Of a DNA stretch of 47,751 nucleotides, positions 31,310 to 41,031 are shown one piece after another. Position numbers and translations under genes: made by a program. Source of the DNA: Ruminococcus sp. Lineage in GTDB: Bacteria; Bacillota; Clostridia; Oscillospirales; Ruminococcaceae. Position 1 is the stretch's first letter. Each line of letters begins with the position of its first letter. The DNA lies in the NCBI GenBank assembly GCA_017934425.1, contig JAGBJO010000014.1, positions 1 through 47,751 of the forward strand. Direction: 5' to 3'. The notes below the pieces were generated by a model. That model was given only the letters and a program-made list of their open reading frames with translations, was not told the DNA's origin and searched no databases.

Positions 31310-32203
31310 TCACATTTTCTGTACTATATTAAAGATATACTTGAATGCATAGGTTTTGTCGATTGCTTCTGTGTTGAAGAACATCATGTGGTCAGTGCCC
31401 ATAATAACGTAAAGTCTTACCATAGCTGTAACCATGAAGATCACCACAAGTCCCATAAGTATACCTACCAGCGCCCCCACCAGATTTGAGACTGTACTTG
31501 TTGCACTGTTGGCACTTGTAAACGACTTGATGATGAATTCTGCGAAAATTGCGATCACTACTGTCAGTATGATGAAGCCCATGAGTCGGATTATGATCCT
31601 GTATGCGGGGGCTGTGTAGTTATCAGCGATCATACTGCTTGCAGGCTTGGTATTTTCCTTATCTCTCATAAGCGGGATAATTTCAGCCATTTTACTGGGA
31701 TCAGCCTTTACTTCATTTTTTGCATACTCAACGATATAGTCGCTGAAATCCTTGCTGAGAAGATCACCGATGACCTTTGTATAGCCTTCGATAACAACAT
31801 CATGGAGTTCCTCATCGCTGGCGACTCTTTTGCCGTTGATGTTATTGATATATTTTATCATTTCATCAATGCTTACATCGCCCCTGTCGATCATATTGTT
31901 TATCTTCTTGGAGTCTGCACGGAGTCCATAAGGCAGGGAGTCTATGTACTCTGCCATTTTAACAGCGAAAAACTCACTGTCCATTGATTTATCGACCTTT
32001 TTGATATTGCTTCCTCTTATGCTTGTGGTGTATATGGAAGCTGCAATACTTCCGCTAATTGAAAAAGCAATAACTGCTGCCAGTGCCCAGCTGACGGTGG
32101 AAAGAATACTTTTGACGATACCACGTTTTCCGCAGATGAACATGAAGATCATAACTACTGCAAGGACGATAACGTCATAAAACCACCAGAATTGTGTATC
32201 CAT
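31310..32203 (-). CDS. CvpA-like membrane protein
   Basis: The 297-residue protein has four hydrophobic helices: two at the start (DVIVLAVVMIFMFICGKRG, then a Ser/Ala-rich second helix) and two near the end, with a soluble region of about 120 residues between. The first helices with GKRGIVKSIL are typical of CvpA-family proteins linked to colicin V production in E. coli and of uncertain function elsewhere. ATG at 32203 is preferred to the in-frame start at 32302, because translation from there would read through the terminal part of the preceding gene. Its ribosome site AGGAGG is 34 bases away but is brought close by a seven-pair hairpin. Confidence 0.75.
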   Translation of the reverse strand: MDTQFWWFYDVIVLAVVMIFMFICGKRGIVKSILSTVSWALAAVIAFSISGSIAASIYTTSIRGSNIKKVDKSMDSEFFAVKMAEYIDSLPYGLRADSKKINNMIDRGDVSIDEMIKYINNINGKRVASDEELHDVVIEGYTKVIGDLLSKDFSDYIVEYAKNEVKADPSKMAEIIPLMRDKENTKPASSMIADNYTAPAYRIIIRLMGFIILTVVIAIFAEFIIKSFTSANSATSTVSNLVGALVGILMGLVVIFMVTAMVRLYVIMGTDHMMFFNTEAIDKTYAFKYIFNIVQKM

Positions 32204-32213
32204 AATTTTTTCA

Positions 32214-32243
32214 GTGCAGGCAGAGAGAACCTGCACTCCTCCT
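32214..32243 (-). promoter_or_regulatory. Hairpin between ribosome site and start codon
   Basis: On the minus strand AGGAGG (32238-32243) is followed by GTGCAGG/CCTGCAC (32230-32236 with 32214-32220). Folding shortens the distance from ribosome site to ATG from about 34 to about 11 bases. Confidence 0.55.
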
Positions 32244-32285
32244 CTCAATATATACAAATTTACTACTATCTTTTTCAAGCCGCTG

Positions 32286-33455
32286 TCAGCTTGTATAATC
32301 AATACGGTCTATTTTATTGAAGCTTTTCAGGTAGATATGCTTCTGGCTGCGCTCGAAGCCGGTGTAGGAATCGTTGACCTGTGCGGTGGAACGCAGAGTG
32401 CCGGTAAAATCGTAAGCGAATATCGCATCGCTTGTCATAACGTATGCAAGCTCATCTGCCACATGGACATCAATAAGCGGTGATGCAAGACCGATCATTA
32501 TAGGCTCACGTCCTCCGCCGTCGAAAAGCACCAGGGTATACTGGCGCTGTGCCTCGTTATTGAGTATCACAGCCGACTGACCGCCGCTGCTTGAACCGCC
32601 CTGATAATCGCCGTCATACCTGTAGAACGATGTGATATTCCCGGCATTGTCCACATATCCGCAAGCGTCCATTCCAAGGACAAAAGCGCCGCCGGTATAG
32701 CTGTATACCTCAAGACCGAATGTATCAAGTCCAGGGCTGCTCCAGAGGCTGCCGTTCTCGCTGAAATCAACGCTGAGGACAGAAGTCACCAGGCTGCCGT
32801 TTTCGGCGTTTATGTAGCTGATGACACAGCCCTCGCTGCCTTCACGGAAGCTTATGTCGTCAACACGCTCTACGCATTGTCGCTCATATATACTTGTGCC
32901 TTTGCGGTCGTACACGATGATCTCGCAGCAGTACTTTTCCGAGGTCGTGACCACAGCAGTATATCCTTCCTCGCTCAGTCTGGCGAACATTATTTTCCTG
33001 TCAGTGTAGTGCTGCTCATAGAGCGTACCATTTCCGTCCTCCAGGCAGAATTCATCGCCGCCGTGTTCATACAGAAGCGCTCTGCCGTTAGCAGAGATCA
33101 TCACAGGATTAGTATATGCGTGCTGAGTATGTTTGATAAGTCCGCCCTCATCGGAATAAAAATAAACCGTGGAATCACTGAGGACAGTCAGATAATTGCC
33201 TGAGTAGTCTATCTGGTAATCAGCACCGCTGTTTATTGTGATAGGGAAGTTGCCCTCTGCGAGAGCGCCGTCATTGATAATAGTCTGGTACTGCCTGTTG
33301 ATATTTCTTATCTTTGGCAGCCAGATCTCCTGAGTAAGATACGCAGCCACTGCGCCTGTAAGCAGGAGCAGTATCAGAACAACCCTGATAAGCCTTCGTT
33401 TCCGCTTTTGTTTCTTTTTGAAATCAAGCATATCAGTGGTGTCATACATTGGCAA
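32286..33455 (-). CDS. DUF5711-type membrane-anchored beta-propeller-like protein
   Basis: The 389-residue protein has a very basic N-terminus (KKKQKRKRRLIR), one membrane helix (about 24-40) and a large extracytoplasmic region of repeated short beta strands (for example VYFYSDEGG, AYDFTGTL), as in a six- or seven-bladed propeller. It resembles the DUF5711 family of Clostridia; no function is assigned. TTG at 33455 follows GGAGGAGATCGGC. Its 3' end runs 18 bp past the upstream in-frame limit of the CvpA-like frame, and the two are probably co-transcribed. Confidence 0.75.
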   Translation of the reverse strand: MPMYDTTDMLDFKKKQKRKRRLIRVVLILLLLTGAVAAYLTQEIWLPKIRNINRQYQTIINDGALAEGNFPITINSGADYQIDYSGNYLTVLSDSTVYFYSDEGGLIKHTQHAYTNPVMISANGRALLYEHGGDEFCLEDGNGTLYEQHYTDRKIMFARLSEEGYTAVVTTSEKYCCEIIVYDRKGTSIYERQCVERVDDISFREGSEGCVISYINAENGSLVTSVLSVDFSENGSLWSSPGLDTFGLEVYSYTGGAFVLGMDACGYVDNAGNITSFYRYDGDYQGGSSSGGQSAVILNNEAQRQYTLVLFDGGGREPIMIGLASPLIDVHVADELAYVMTSDAIFAYDFTGTLRSTAQVNDSYTGFERSQKHIYLKSFNKIDRIDYTS

Positions 33456-33537
33456 GCCGATCTCCTCCTTTCGTTGTTTGTTATCCCCATTTTAATGCAT
33501 TATTATTTAGTTTAGAGTTTCAACTCACCTTAGCCAT

Positions 33538-34299
33538 TCACATTTCACCTTCAGAGTAAAAGACCCGGTTCAGATAAAGCCCGTGTGCCATAGCCGTTCT
33601 GCCGGCTTTAAGGCGGTCTTTTGCCGCAAGGATATCAGGCATATCCGAGGGAGATATCCTTCCCTCGCTTACGTCCATAAGCGTGCCTGCAATTATCCTA
33701 ATCATATTATACAGAAAACCATTGCCTTTTACAAGCATTATCACAGAATCACCATTATTTTCTATATCAAGGGAATAGATAGTCCGGATTGTTGTTGAAA
33801 CATTTGTACAGTCAGCACAAAAGCTGGCAAAGTCATGCTCGCCAACAAGGTAAGCTGCCGCTTCTCTGGCGGCTTCTATGTTGAATTTCCGCCGGTAATG
33901 ATAGGCAAGATCAGTGGTGAACGGATCTTTCGATTCGCTGCAATGCATCTTATAGATGTACTCCTTGCCCTTGCAGTCGTAACGGGCGTGAAAGTCCAGC
34001 GGAACGTCCTCACAGGAGAGTATGGATATATCGTCCGGCAGTTCACCGTTCACTCCACGGACAAAGCCGATATTGCGTATCTGGCTGTGGGTCTTGACAT
34101 TGAAGCAGAAGTTATTTGCGTGTACACCCGTATCCGTCCTTGAACAGCCTGTAATGGTTACCTGCTCATTCAGCACCTTAGATACGCATTTCTCCAGCAC
34201 CTCCTGCACAGTCAGTGCATTGCTCTGGCGCTGAAAGCCGTGGTACTTAGTACCTCGGTACGCTATCATTACTTTCAGGTTCCTTAAATTATCTTCCAT
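33538..34299 (-). CDS. truA: tRNA pseudouridine(38-40) synthase
   Basis: Converts uridines 38-40 of the anticodon arm to pseudouridine. The 253 residues include the catalytic motif GCSRTDTGVHA (Asp56), AYRGTKYHGFQRQ at the start and RYDCKGKEYIY, all typical of TruA. It starts seven bases after the YfhO-like gene and lies in the same minus-strand series as the ecf genes, matching the common order ecfA1-ecfA2-ecfT-truA with one gene inserted. Confidence 0.95.
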   Translation of the reverse strand: MEDNLRNLKVMIAYRGTKYHGFQRQSNALTVQEVLEKCVSKVLNEQVTITGCSRTDTGVHANNFCFNVKTHSQIRNIGFVRGVNGELPDDISILSCEDVPLDFHARYDCKGKEYIYKMHCSESKDPFTTDLAYHYRRKFNIEAAREAAAYLVGEHDFASFCADCTNVSTTIRTIYSLDIENNGDSVIMLVKGNGFLYNMIRIIAGTLMDVSEGRISPSDMPDILAAKDRLKAGRTAMAHGLYLNRVFYSEGEM

Positions 34300-34305
34300 A
34301 GTATA

Positions 34306-37167
34306 TTAATCAACCACCTTGCCATTTTCCGGCGATATTTCAGCAGTCTCCTGCTCCGCTCCGGCGGCAGTTCCCTGCTCCTCAGATGTATCATTCTCAG
34401 TATCAGTCACATTCACCTGCTCCGGTACTTCGGCAGTCTCCTCTGGGCTGTTTTCCGGCTGGAGTTCCTGTCCCTCCGCCTCAGATGCGGGAGCACTTGC
34501 CTTCTTTTTGCGGCGGATAAGCATTTCCGCCAGTGACATGAGCAGGAACATTACTGCTGATGCTCCTGAAGCCAGCAGTCCGGCGGTGAATCCCTCCGGC
34601 TTGTACTTCATGGTTATCTCGTGATGACCGGAGGGCAGCTTTACTCCCAGCATTGCATTTGCCACCGGGAATGTCTCTATCTCCTGACCGTCGGAGTATA
34701 CGCTCCAGCCCTTTTCGTAAGGCATTGACAGGAACATAACGCCGTCGTTCTTAACGTCGATACTGCCCTTTATCACTGTGTCGCTGAATTCCTTGATGTC
34801 AAGCTGCTCGTCCGCAAGGCTTTCATACGCCTGACGGAAGCGCTCCTCGTCCAGGGCATAGGCTACAACGTCATAATCGCCCTTATTTCTGGATTTCTCA
34901 ATATTCAGGACTATCTCTGATTTTTCGCCATACTGTGCATCACCCAGCGGGAAAGTTATGGAATAGTCGCCTATTGATACATTGCTGTCGATAGTAGTTC
35001 CGCAGCTTCGCAGGTTGATGTTTTCAACGCCTGAGCCTTTTACATAGCCGTAGAGGTAGCCGCCGTCAATACCGTCGAATGTGTAGGTAACTGCCGGGTT
35101 TCCGCCGTCCTCAGTGGTGTAGCTGTACTTGCCGTAGGACTCCTTCTCCACGCTAACGTTCTCATACTTTACAAGTGCGACCGGCTGGGGAGTATACAGT
35201 TTTTCGTCCATTGAGCAGGCAAGGCTCATAAGCTTGTTCTGGTACTCGAATGGGTTAACGTCTGCGCTGTCCTCCATGTGGAGTATATCGCTGCTTACCA
35301 TGAATCCCAGAGACAGCGGATAGCGGTTCTCATAGAGATATACGGTATCCTTGTCAACGCTGGATTCTGCCTTGTAGTCCAGTGACATTGCCACCGAGCG
35401 AACCTGTCCTGTACGTGAGATAAGGTACTTTATGCCCAGGAGAGAATTGACAACAGGCGTGGACTGGCGGTAGTAGTAGCGGTTTCCGGCTTCTGAGGCG
35501 TAAAGTCCCATGCGCTTGAGAAATGTAGTAACAGAAACGTTCGCTGCTGATGAGAACTGCGATACACCGATATATCCATAAAGGGCGCTGTCGTTAAGTG
35601 TGTAGGTGGAAGTCATTTCTGTACGGTAGAACAGGGGGTTATCGTAAGTCTCACGAAGACGGAGAAGTTCCTCAGCCTGCTCATACTTTGTAGGATAGGA
35701 TATGTAGCTTGAACTGCCTACAGTACGTGCGCCTATCAAGGCGTTGGTGGTAAGTTCGGCAACTACTGCTGCGATAAGGCATACGCTTACACCGCTTTTC
35801 CATATTCTGCGGTCTTTCGCACTCCAGAGTTTTGCCGCAATGAATACAAGGATATAAGCGGCGGTTATTATAGCGGAACTCCTGATAGCTCCGGAGAACT
35901 CGAAGTTTTCACGGTCTTTCAGGTAATTAAGGGCAAACACCGCACCGGGCGCTGGCAGAAGCAGTACCAGCTGATACCACTTTATGCCCTTTTCAGTCAT
36001 AACGTCATATGCACGGTATGCAGCAGCAATAAGCAGGAAACTGAACAGGAAAGCAAAACGATAGGGTATCTGGTTTGTGGCGTGGAAACCGTGCCAGATG
36101 AAGTTCAGCCTGTTCAGGTTGCAGCTTACTGCAATGAAAGCCAGCATGAGGGTATAGGTTATCTTCTCACGGATCTTGATACCGCCGGAAAACAGGAACA
36201 CGCCGAAAAGCACTATCGCAAGCATACCGCAGGCGAAGTTGGGCAGTCCCTCTTTCATAGCCGGTTCGCTGTAGGAGATGAGGTTTGCGAAGATATCAGT
36301 CCACTTCTCATAGGTTGACCAGGCAGCCGGGAAGGTATTGTTCACGCTGTAGGTCATCTGCAAGCCGAAGTAAGCCGGCAGAAGCATGAATCCGCCCAGA
36401 CAGCCGCCAACCAGCGAGCTTATGGTCATGAGTCCCAGACGGCTGAAAAACTTCTTGAATCCAACGCCTTCATTAATGGTGAATACCAGGAACATGAATG
36501 CGGAGAAGATGCATATAAAATAGCCGATGTAGTAGTTTGAAACCAGTGCAAGGCAGAGGGAGATAACGTAAAGCTTCCACTTTCCCTCACGGCAAAGCGC
36601 AGCAAGACCTGTCATAACAAGGGGCAGCAGCGCAATAGTATCGAACCACATAACATTCCAGTAGTAGCCAAGCATATAGCTGCTAAGGGCGAACATTGCA
36701 GAGAATGCCGCCATTGCAAGTTCGCTGCGGCGGTAGATATACCGCAGGAACAAGCTGAAAAATCCTCCGCTGAAGCCTATCTTTGCAACAAGCAGGAATG
36801 TGAACACGTCCCTGGTTCGTTCTTCACTGAAAAAGGCGGATATCCAGTTCAGCGGGCTGGCAGCGTAGTAGGACATGAGGGAGAGAAAATTCGTACCCAT
36901 GCCATTGCGCCAGGAATAGAGAAACGAGCCGCCGGTCCTGAGTTTTTCCCATACTATCCGGAAAAACGGGTAGTACTGATGCCAGCAGTCCACCACAAGT
37001 ATCTGGTTATTGCCAAAGGGGTGGATAAGCTCCTTGCTGAAAGCGTAGAGCATTATCACCGCCGGTATCATAAATGACAGCAGGAATATGAGTACTCCGC
37101 TGCCTTTGCGGTCGCTCTCTGAGAAAATTGTCCTTTTTTGTTTTTTCTCTGTTTTGTTGTCTTTCAT
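34306..37167 (-). CDS. YfhO-family membrane protein
   Basis: The 953-residue protein has about a dozen N-terminal membrane helices with GT-C-type glycosyltransferase features. Examples are ILVVDCWHQYYPFF in the first outer loop and WRNGMGTNFLSL. A large soluble extracytoplasmic region, a final helix and a Glu/Ser-rich cytoplasmic tail follow. YfhO in Bacillus helps glycosylate lipoteichoic acid, so transfer of a lipid-linked sugar to a cell-surface polymer is likely. The start at 37167 (MKDNKTEKK) is preceded by GGGGAGAA; the longer frame starts within that site. The gene is inserted between ecfT and truA. Confidence 0.85.
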   Translation of the reverse strand: MKDNKTEKKQKRTIFSESDRKGSGVLIFLLSFMIPAVIMLYAFSKELIHPFGNNQILVVDCWHQYYPFFRIVWEKLRTGGSFLYSWRNGMGTNFLSLMSYYAASPLNWISAFFSEERTRDVFTFLLVAKIGFSGGFFSLFLRYIYRRSELAMAAFSAMFALSSYMLGYYWNVMWFDTIALLPLVMTGLAALCREGKWKLYVISLCLALVSNYYIGYFICIFSAFMFLVFTINEGVGFKKFFSRLGLMTISSLVGGCLGGFMLLPAYFGLQMTYSVNNTFPAAWSTYEKWTDIFANLISYSEPAMKEGLPNFACGMLAIVLFGVFLFSGGIKIREKITYTLMLAFIAVSCNLNRLNFIWHGFHATNQIPYRFAFLFSFLLIAAAYRAYDVMTEKGIKWYQLVLLLPAPGAVFALNYLKDRENFEFSGAIRSSAIITAAYILVFIAAKLWSAKDRRIWKSGVSVCLIAAVVAELTTNALIGARTVGSSSYISYPTKYEQAEELLRLRETYDNPLFYRTEMTSTYTLNDSALYGYIGVSQFSSAANVSVTTFLKRMGLYASEAGNRYYYRQSTPVVNSLLGIKYLISRTGQVRSVAMSLDYKAESSVDKDTVYLYENRYPLSLGFMVSSDILHMEDSADVNPFEYQNKLMSLACSMDEKLYTPQPVALVKYENVSVEKESYGKYSYTTEDGGNPAVTYTFDGIDGGYLYGYVKGSGVENINLRSCGTTIDSNVSIGDYSITFPLGDAQYGEKSEIVLNIEKSRNKGDYDVVAYALDEERFRQAYESLADEQLDIKEFSDTVIKGSIDVKNDGVMFLSMPYEKGWSVYSDGQEIETFPVANAMLGVKLPSGHHEITMKYKPEGFTAGLLASGASAVMFLLMSLAEMLIRRKKKASAPASEAEGQELQPENSPEETAEVPEQVNVTDTENDTSEEQGTAAGAEQETAEISPENGKVVD

Positions 37168-37189
37168 CTCATTTCTCCCCAAATCAATT

Positions 37190-37247
37190 ATTTAATGCGT
37201 AACTAATGTCATCGCCTTATGGTGAAAGCGAACACATTCATTATGCA
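37190..37247. repeat. Partial AATGCG repeat between ecfT and the YfhO-like gene
   Basis: Contains TAATGCGTAACTAATG and GCGAACACATTCATTATGCA, matching the ends of the repeat at 42399-42527. The terminator core is missing. Confidence 0.6.
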
Positions 37248-38054
37248 TTATACAGTGATTTTTGCAACGACTATCGCCGCAATATAAAATACTATCGTTA
37301 CCCCAAGGGCAATATAGTCCATGCCGGACGAACGGAGCTGACGCAGCCTTGTTCTGCCCTCGCCGCCATTGTAGCAGCGGCACTCCATTGCTGTCGCCAG
37401 TTCATCAGCACGGCGGAATGCGGATACGAACAGCGGTATCATTATCGCCGCCATATTCCTTGCCCTGGTCATAAAGCTGCCGGTGTCTATTTCTGCGCCT
37501 CTGGCTTTCTGGGCTGACATTATCTTGTCAGTCTCCTCGATAAGCGTTGGTATGAACCTGAGCGCTATGGACATCATCATCGCCAGCTCATGCACTGGGA
37601 ATTTCAGCTTTTTAAGCGGCGACAGAAGCCGCTCTACTGCGTCCGTCAGCGTTATTGGCGAGGTTGTATATGTAAGCACCGAACTGCCCATGATGAGCAG
37701 AACTATCCTTATCATCATGAATACGCTTATATCTATGCCGCCCTCGGTTATCTTTATGAACTTCCATTTCAGGAGCGTATCTCCGGAATCCACCAGGAAA
37801 AGGTTCAGGACAGCTGTTATAAGCAGAAACGGCAAAAGCGGCTTCACGCTTTTCCAGTACATCTTGAAAGGCACGCCGGAAAGTGTTATCGCCAGCAGGG
37901 TATACACTCCGCCGACTATCAGACATATCACATTGCTCCCGGTGAACAGCATCATGATGAAGATTATGGTTATAACTATCTTGAAACGTGGGTCAAGGCG
38001 GTGTACCAGACTGTCACCAGGGAAAAACTGACCTATGGTAATATCTTTCAGCAA
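37248..38054 (-). CDS. ecfT: ECF transporter transmembrane subunit EcfT
   Basis: Membrane scaffold that links the two ATPases to exchangeable vitamin-binding S subunits. The 268-residue protein has about five or six helices and the coupling motifs AQKARGAEID and AMECRCYN (a variant of the second Ala-Arg-Gly motif) that contact the ATPases. TTG at 38054 overlaps the ecfA2 stop, so translation is coupled. No S-subunit gene is present, so this is a shared (group II) module. Confidence 0.92.
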   Translation of the reverse strand: MLKDITIGQFFPGDSLVHRLDPRFKIVITIIFIMMLFTGSNVICLIVGGVYTLLAITLSGVPFKMYWKSVKPLLPFLLITAVLNLFLVDSGDTLLKWKFIKITEGGIDISVFMMIRIVLLIMGSSVLTYTTSPITLTDAVERLLSPLKKLKFPVHELAMMMSIALRFIPTLIEETDKIMSAQKARGAEIDTGSFMTRARNMAAIMIPLFVSAFRRADELATAMECRCYNGGEGRTRLRQLRSSGMDYIALGVTIVFYIAAIVVAKITV

Positions 38055-38920
38055 TCGGCTGCGCCTCCTTTTTCCGCAAGCTTACGCAGCAGAAGGTCAC
38101 GGGCATACCCCACTGTATAGACCTCCTTGCCAAAGTCAAGCCCTTTATCTTTCAGTTCCATGAATACTTTCGTCACCTGTGGGACATCAAGCCCTATCTG
38201 CGCTATTTCCTGCGCTCTGGCGAAAACCTTCTCCGTATCGTCATAGCAGAATAGCTTTGCCTTGTTCATGACAAGTATCTTGTCCGCAAACCCGGCAATG
38301 TCCTCCATGCTGTGCGATACGATGAGTATGGTATTCTTCGTGCGCTGGTGATACTGCTTGATATGGCTGATTATCTTGTCACGTCCGGCAGGATCAAGCC
38401 CGGCAGTAGGCTCGTCCAGGATAAGTACTTTCGGCTCCATAGCCATTACCCCGGCTATGGCGACTCGGCGCTTCTGACCGCCGGAAAGTTCAAAGGGCGA
38501 GCGTTCCAGCAGTTCCTCTTTAAGACCTAAATCTGCGGCAGTCTCCATTACCCTTCGCTTTATCTCAGCTTCATCAAGCCCCATATTGCGTGGTCCGTAG
38601 GCAATATCCTTATATACTGTCTCCTCAAATATCTGGTACTCCGGATACTGGAAAACAAGTCCCACCTGAAATCTTACGTCACGTATCTTCGACTTATCAG
38701 CCCATATATCCACCCCGTCAATGAGGACTTTTCCGGAGGTAGGCTGCAAAAGCCCGTTGAAATGCTGTATCAGCGTGGATTTGCCTGAGCCTGTGTGACC
38801 CATTACGCCCACTATTATGCCCTCGTCAATTTTCAGGTTAACATGGTCAACAGCGGTCTTTTCAAAGGGCGAACCCTGGCTGTAGGTGTATGTAAGCTCC
38901 TGAGTTTCGATTATCGCCAA
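38048..38920 (-). CDS. ecfA2: ECF transporter ATPase EcfA2
   Basis: ABC-type ATPase of the energy-coupling factor. The 290 residues contain Walker A GHTGSGKSTL, signature LSGGQKRRVAIAG and Walker B VLILDEPTAGLD. TTG at 38920 follows AGGAGG; the longer frame to 38965 would overlap ecfA1. It forms a heterodimer with EcfA1 and overlaps ecfT by seven bases. Confidence 0.93.
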   Translation of the reverse strand: MAIIETQELTYTYSQGSPFEKTAVDHVNLKIDEGIIVGVMGHTGSGKSTLIQHFNGLLQPTSGKVLIDGVDIWADKSKIRDVRFQVGLVFQYPEYQIFEETVYKDIAYGPRNMGLDEAEIKRRVMETAADLGLKEELLERSPFELSGGQKRRVAIAGVMAMEPKVLILDEPTAGLDPAGRDKIISHIKQYHQRTKNTILIVSHSMEDIAGFADKILVMNKAKLFCYDDTEKVFARAQEIAQIGLDVPQVTKVFMELKDKGLDFGKEVYTVGYARDLLLRKLAEKGGAADC

Positions 38921-38931
38921 AAGTATTCCTC

Positions 38932-39777
38932 CTATGCAAACAGCTTCATGATAGCCTGAGCGCACTCCTGCTCGGTAAGTATATCCTCCGGCATATCATA
39001 ACCGGCTTTGCGAAGTTCCCAGGCAAGTTCAGCCGCCTGTGGAACGTCCAGACCTATCGCCTTTACCTTTTCCACCTGTGAGAACACCTTAGCCGGGGTA
39101 TCGTCCAGAACGACGCTTCCCTTGTCCATTACTACGACTCTGTCGCACTGTGCGGCTTCGTCCATATAATGAGTGATAAGGACGATAGTTATGCCCTTTT
39201 CACGGTTCATGCGGTGGATAGTTGCCATTACCTCACGCCGTCCCTGGGGGTCGAGCATGGCGGTAGGCTCATCGAGAATGATGCAGTCCGGCTGCATGGC
39301 GATGATGCCGGCAATAGCGATACGCTGTTTCTGACCGCCGGAAAGCTGGCTGGGGGAGTGCAGACGGTAATCATACATATTTACAGCCTTCAGCGACTCG
39401 TCCACACGCCGGCGCATTTCCTCATAGGGAACGCCAAGGTTTTCGAGAGCGAAGGCAACGTCCTCCTCCACAATGGAGGAAACTATCTGGTTATCGGGGT
39501 TCTGGAACACCATACCCGCCCTCTGGCGCAGGTCGAAAAGTTTTGACTCGTCGGAAGTGTCGATACCGTCAACGATGACTTTTCCGCTGGTGGGGGTAAG
39601 TATAGCGTTCAGATGCTTGGCAAGGGTAGACTTACCTGAGCCGTTGTGACCGAGAACCGCAAGAAACTCGCCCCGGCGCACGGTAAGGCTTACCCCTTTC
39701 AGCACTTCAGCGCCGGGGTTTCCATTTTCGTCCCGGTAGCTGAAATGCAGGTCATTTATTTCGATGATGTTGTCCAT
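38932..39777 (-). CDS. ecfA1: ECF transporter ATPase EcfA1
   Basis: First ATPase of the module, 281 residues. Walker [17 protein letters not shown], signature [13 protein letters not shown] and Walker [13 protein letters not shown] are intact. ATG at 39777 follows AAGGAAGAAG; the longer frame to 39807 lacks a better site. It is 11 bp upstream of ecfA2. Repeat DNA precedes it and no strong promoter was found close by. Confidence 0.93.
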   Translation of the reverse strand: MDNIIEINDLHFSYRDENGNPGAEVLKGVSLTVRRGEFLAVLGHNGSGKSTLAKHLNAILTPTSGKVIVDGIDTSDESKLFDLRQRAGMVFQNPDNQIVSSIVEEDVAFALENLGVPYEEMRRRVDESLKAVNMYDYRLHSPSQLSGGQKQRIAIAGIIAMQPDCIILDEPTAMLDPQGRREVMATIHRMNREKGITIVLITHYMDEAAQCDRVVVMDKGSVVLDDTPAKVFSQVEKVKAIGLDVPQAAELAWELRKAGYDMPEDILTEQECAQAIMKLFA

Positions 39778-39861
39778 TCTTCTTCCTTCTTTTAATTCAT
39801 ACTGCATTTGAAATGTTCGGGATTTGCAATACTTACCGCAGCAGAAAGTCCCGCAATATCC

Positions 39862-39905
39862 GACAATTACGCATTACGAATTACGCATTGCAAATTACGC
39901 ATTAT
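39862..39905. repeat. Partial AATTACGCATTACG array upstream of ecfA1
   Basis: Degenerate tandem units AATTACGCATTACG, the inverted arm of the terminator-bearing repeat, without its core. Confidence 0.65.
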
Positions 39906-39910
39906 ATGAA

Positions 39911-40111
39911 TTAGTTCTCTTTGAGCCACTTTATCTCCTCGGCAGAGGACACGATCGGCTTGCCGTCCTTATTCAGAAGCGGTGTCAGTCCGCCTGCATA
40001 GCCGTCCTCGTGGAACAGGTAGTTCACGCCGGTGATGCAGTCTACCCATATCTCGCTTACTGTCATTTTGCCCTGTGAATAAGTTTTAATGAATCTCTCG
40101 TCCTTTGCCAT
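39911..40111 (-). CDS. Small DUF6440-type protein
   Basis: The 66-residue protein reads as one small domain with the motif VDCITGVNYLF and GGLTPLLNKDGKPIV, typical of DUF6440 proteins of Clostridia. It is soluble, with no signal peptide. The function is unknown. A good ribosome site (TTAGGAGG) precedes the ATG. It lies downstream of the methyltransferase gene on the same strand. Confidence 0.85.
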   Translation of the reverse strand: MAKDERFIKTYSQGKMTVSEIWVDCITGVNYLFHEDGYAGGLTPLLNKDGKPIVSSAEEIKWLKEN

Positions 40112-40150
40112 AATAAAAACCTCCTAATTAATGCATTATAAATTGTGTGT

Positions 40151-41014
40151 TCACTTTTCCCAGATTGCCGTTGAGCCGCATGGGAGCGTCATTCCGGTGG
40201 ATTTCACCGGCAGTCCTATCTCGTCAAAGCTTACCCTGCCGCCACACTTGCCTTTCAGCACGCTGCCAAGAATATAGCCCATTACCGACGGCGAAAGTCC
40301 GGTAGTGTAGCTGTTTATCAGGAAGAAAAGCGGATCGTCGGAAAGTACTCCGGCGCAAAGCTTCACCAGGTCGTAAACGCAGTCTTCCAGCTTCCAGACC
40401 TCTCCGCCAGGACCTCTGCCGTAGCTGGGAGGATCCATGATAACCGCATCATAACGGTGTCCACGGCGTATCTCACGGGCGATGAACTTCTCACAGTCGT
40501 CCACTATCCAGCGAACCGGTTTGTCCGCAAGTCCGGAAGCTGCGGCATTTTCCCTCGCCCACTGAACCATACCCTTTGAGGCATCAACGTGGCATACCGA
40601 TGCACCTGCCTCGGCGCAGGCAAGCGTTGCGCCGCCTGTGTACGCAAACAGGTTAAGTACACTGATAGGTCGTCCGGCTGTGCGTATCTTCTCGGACATG
40701 AAGTCCCAGTTTACCGCCTGTTCCGGGAAAAGTCCGGTGTGCTTGAATCCGGTGGGACGGATATTGAAAGTAAGTGCGCCATAGCTTATCTGCCACGAAC
40801 CCGGCAGCTTTCTGCGGAACTGCCACTGTCCGCCGCCCTGGTTCGAGCGGTGGTAATGACCGTCAGCCCCGTTCCAGAGAGGTGAGGTCTTGTCAGTTTT
40901 CCAGATTATCTGGGGGTCGGGGCGCACAAGGGTGATATTTCCCCATTTTTCCAGCTTTTCGCCGTCTGATGTATCTATAATGGAATAATCCTTCCAGTTA
41001 ACTGCTGTTCTCAA
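40151..41014 (-). CDS. Class I SAM-dependent methyltransferase (RlmI-like)
   Basis: The 287-residue protein has the Rossmann SAM-binding motif VLNLFAYTGGATLACAEAGA and the catalytic-type motif MDPPSYGRGPGGEVWKLE, as in RlmI/RlmK-related rRNA cytosine or guanine methyltransferases. The N-terminal PUA domain of RlmI is absent; instead about 90 residues of beta structure precede the core. The substrate is probably RNA but is not certain. TTG at 41014 follows AAGGAG. Confidence 0.85.
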   Translation of the reverse strand: MRTAVNWKDYSIIDTSDGEKLEKWGNITLVRPDPQIIWKTDKTSPLWNGADGHYHRSNQGGGQWQFRRKLPGSWQISYGALTFNIRPTGFKHTGLFPEQAVNWDFMSEKIRTAGRPISVLNLFAYTGGATLACAEAGASVCHVDASKGMVQWARENAAASGLADKPVRWIVDDCEKFIAREIRRGHRYDAVIMDPPSYGRGPGGEVWKLEDCVYDLVKLCAGVLSDDPLFFLINSYTTGLSPSVMGYILGSVLKGKCGGRVSFDEIGLPVKSTGMTLPCGSTAIWEK

Positions 41015-41031
41015 ATCATTGCTCCTTAAAA

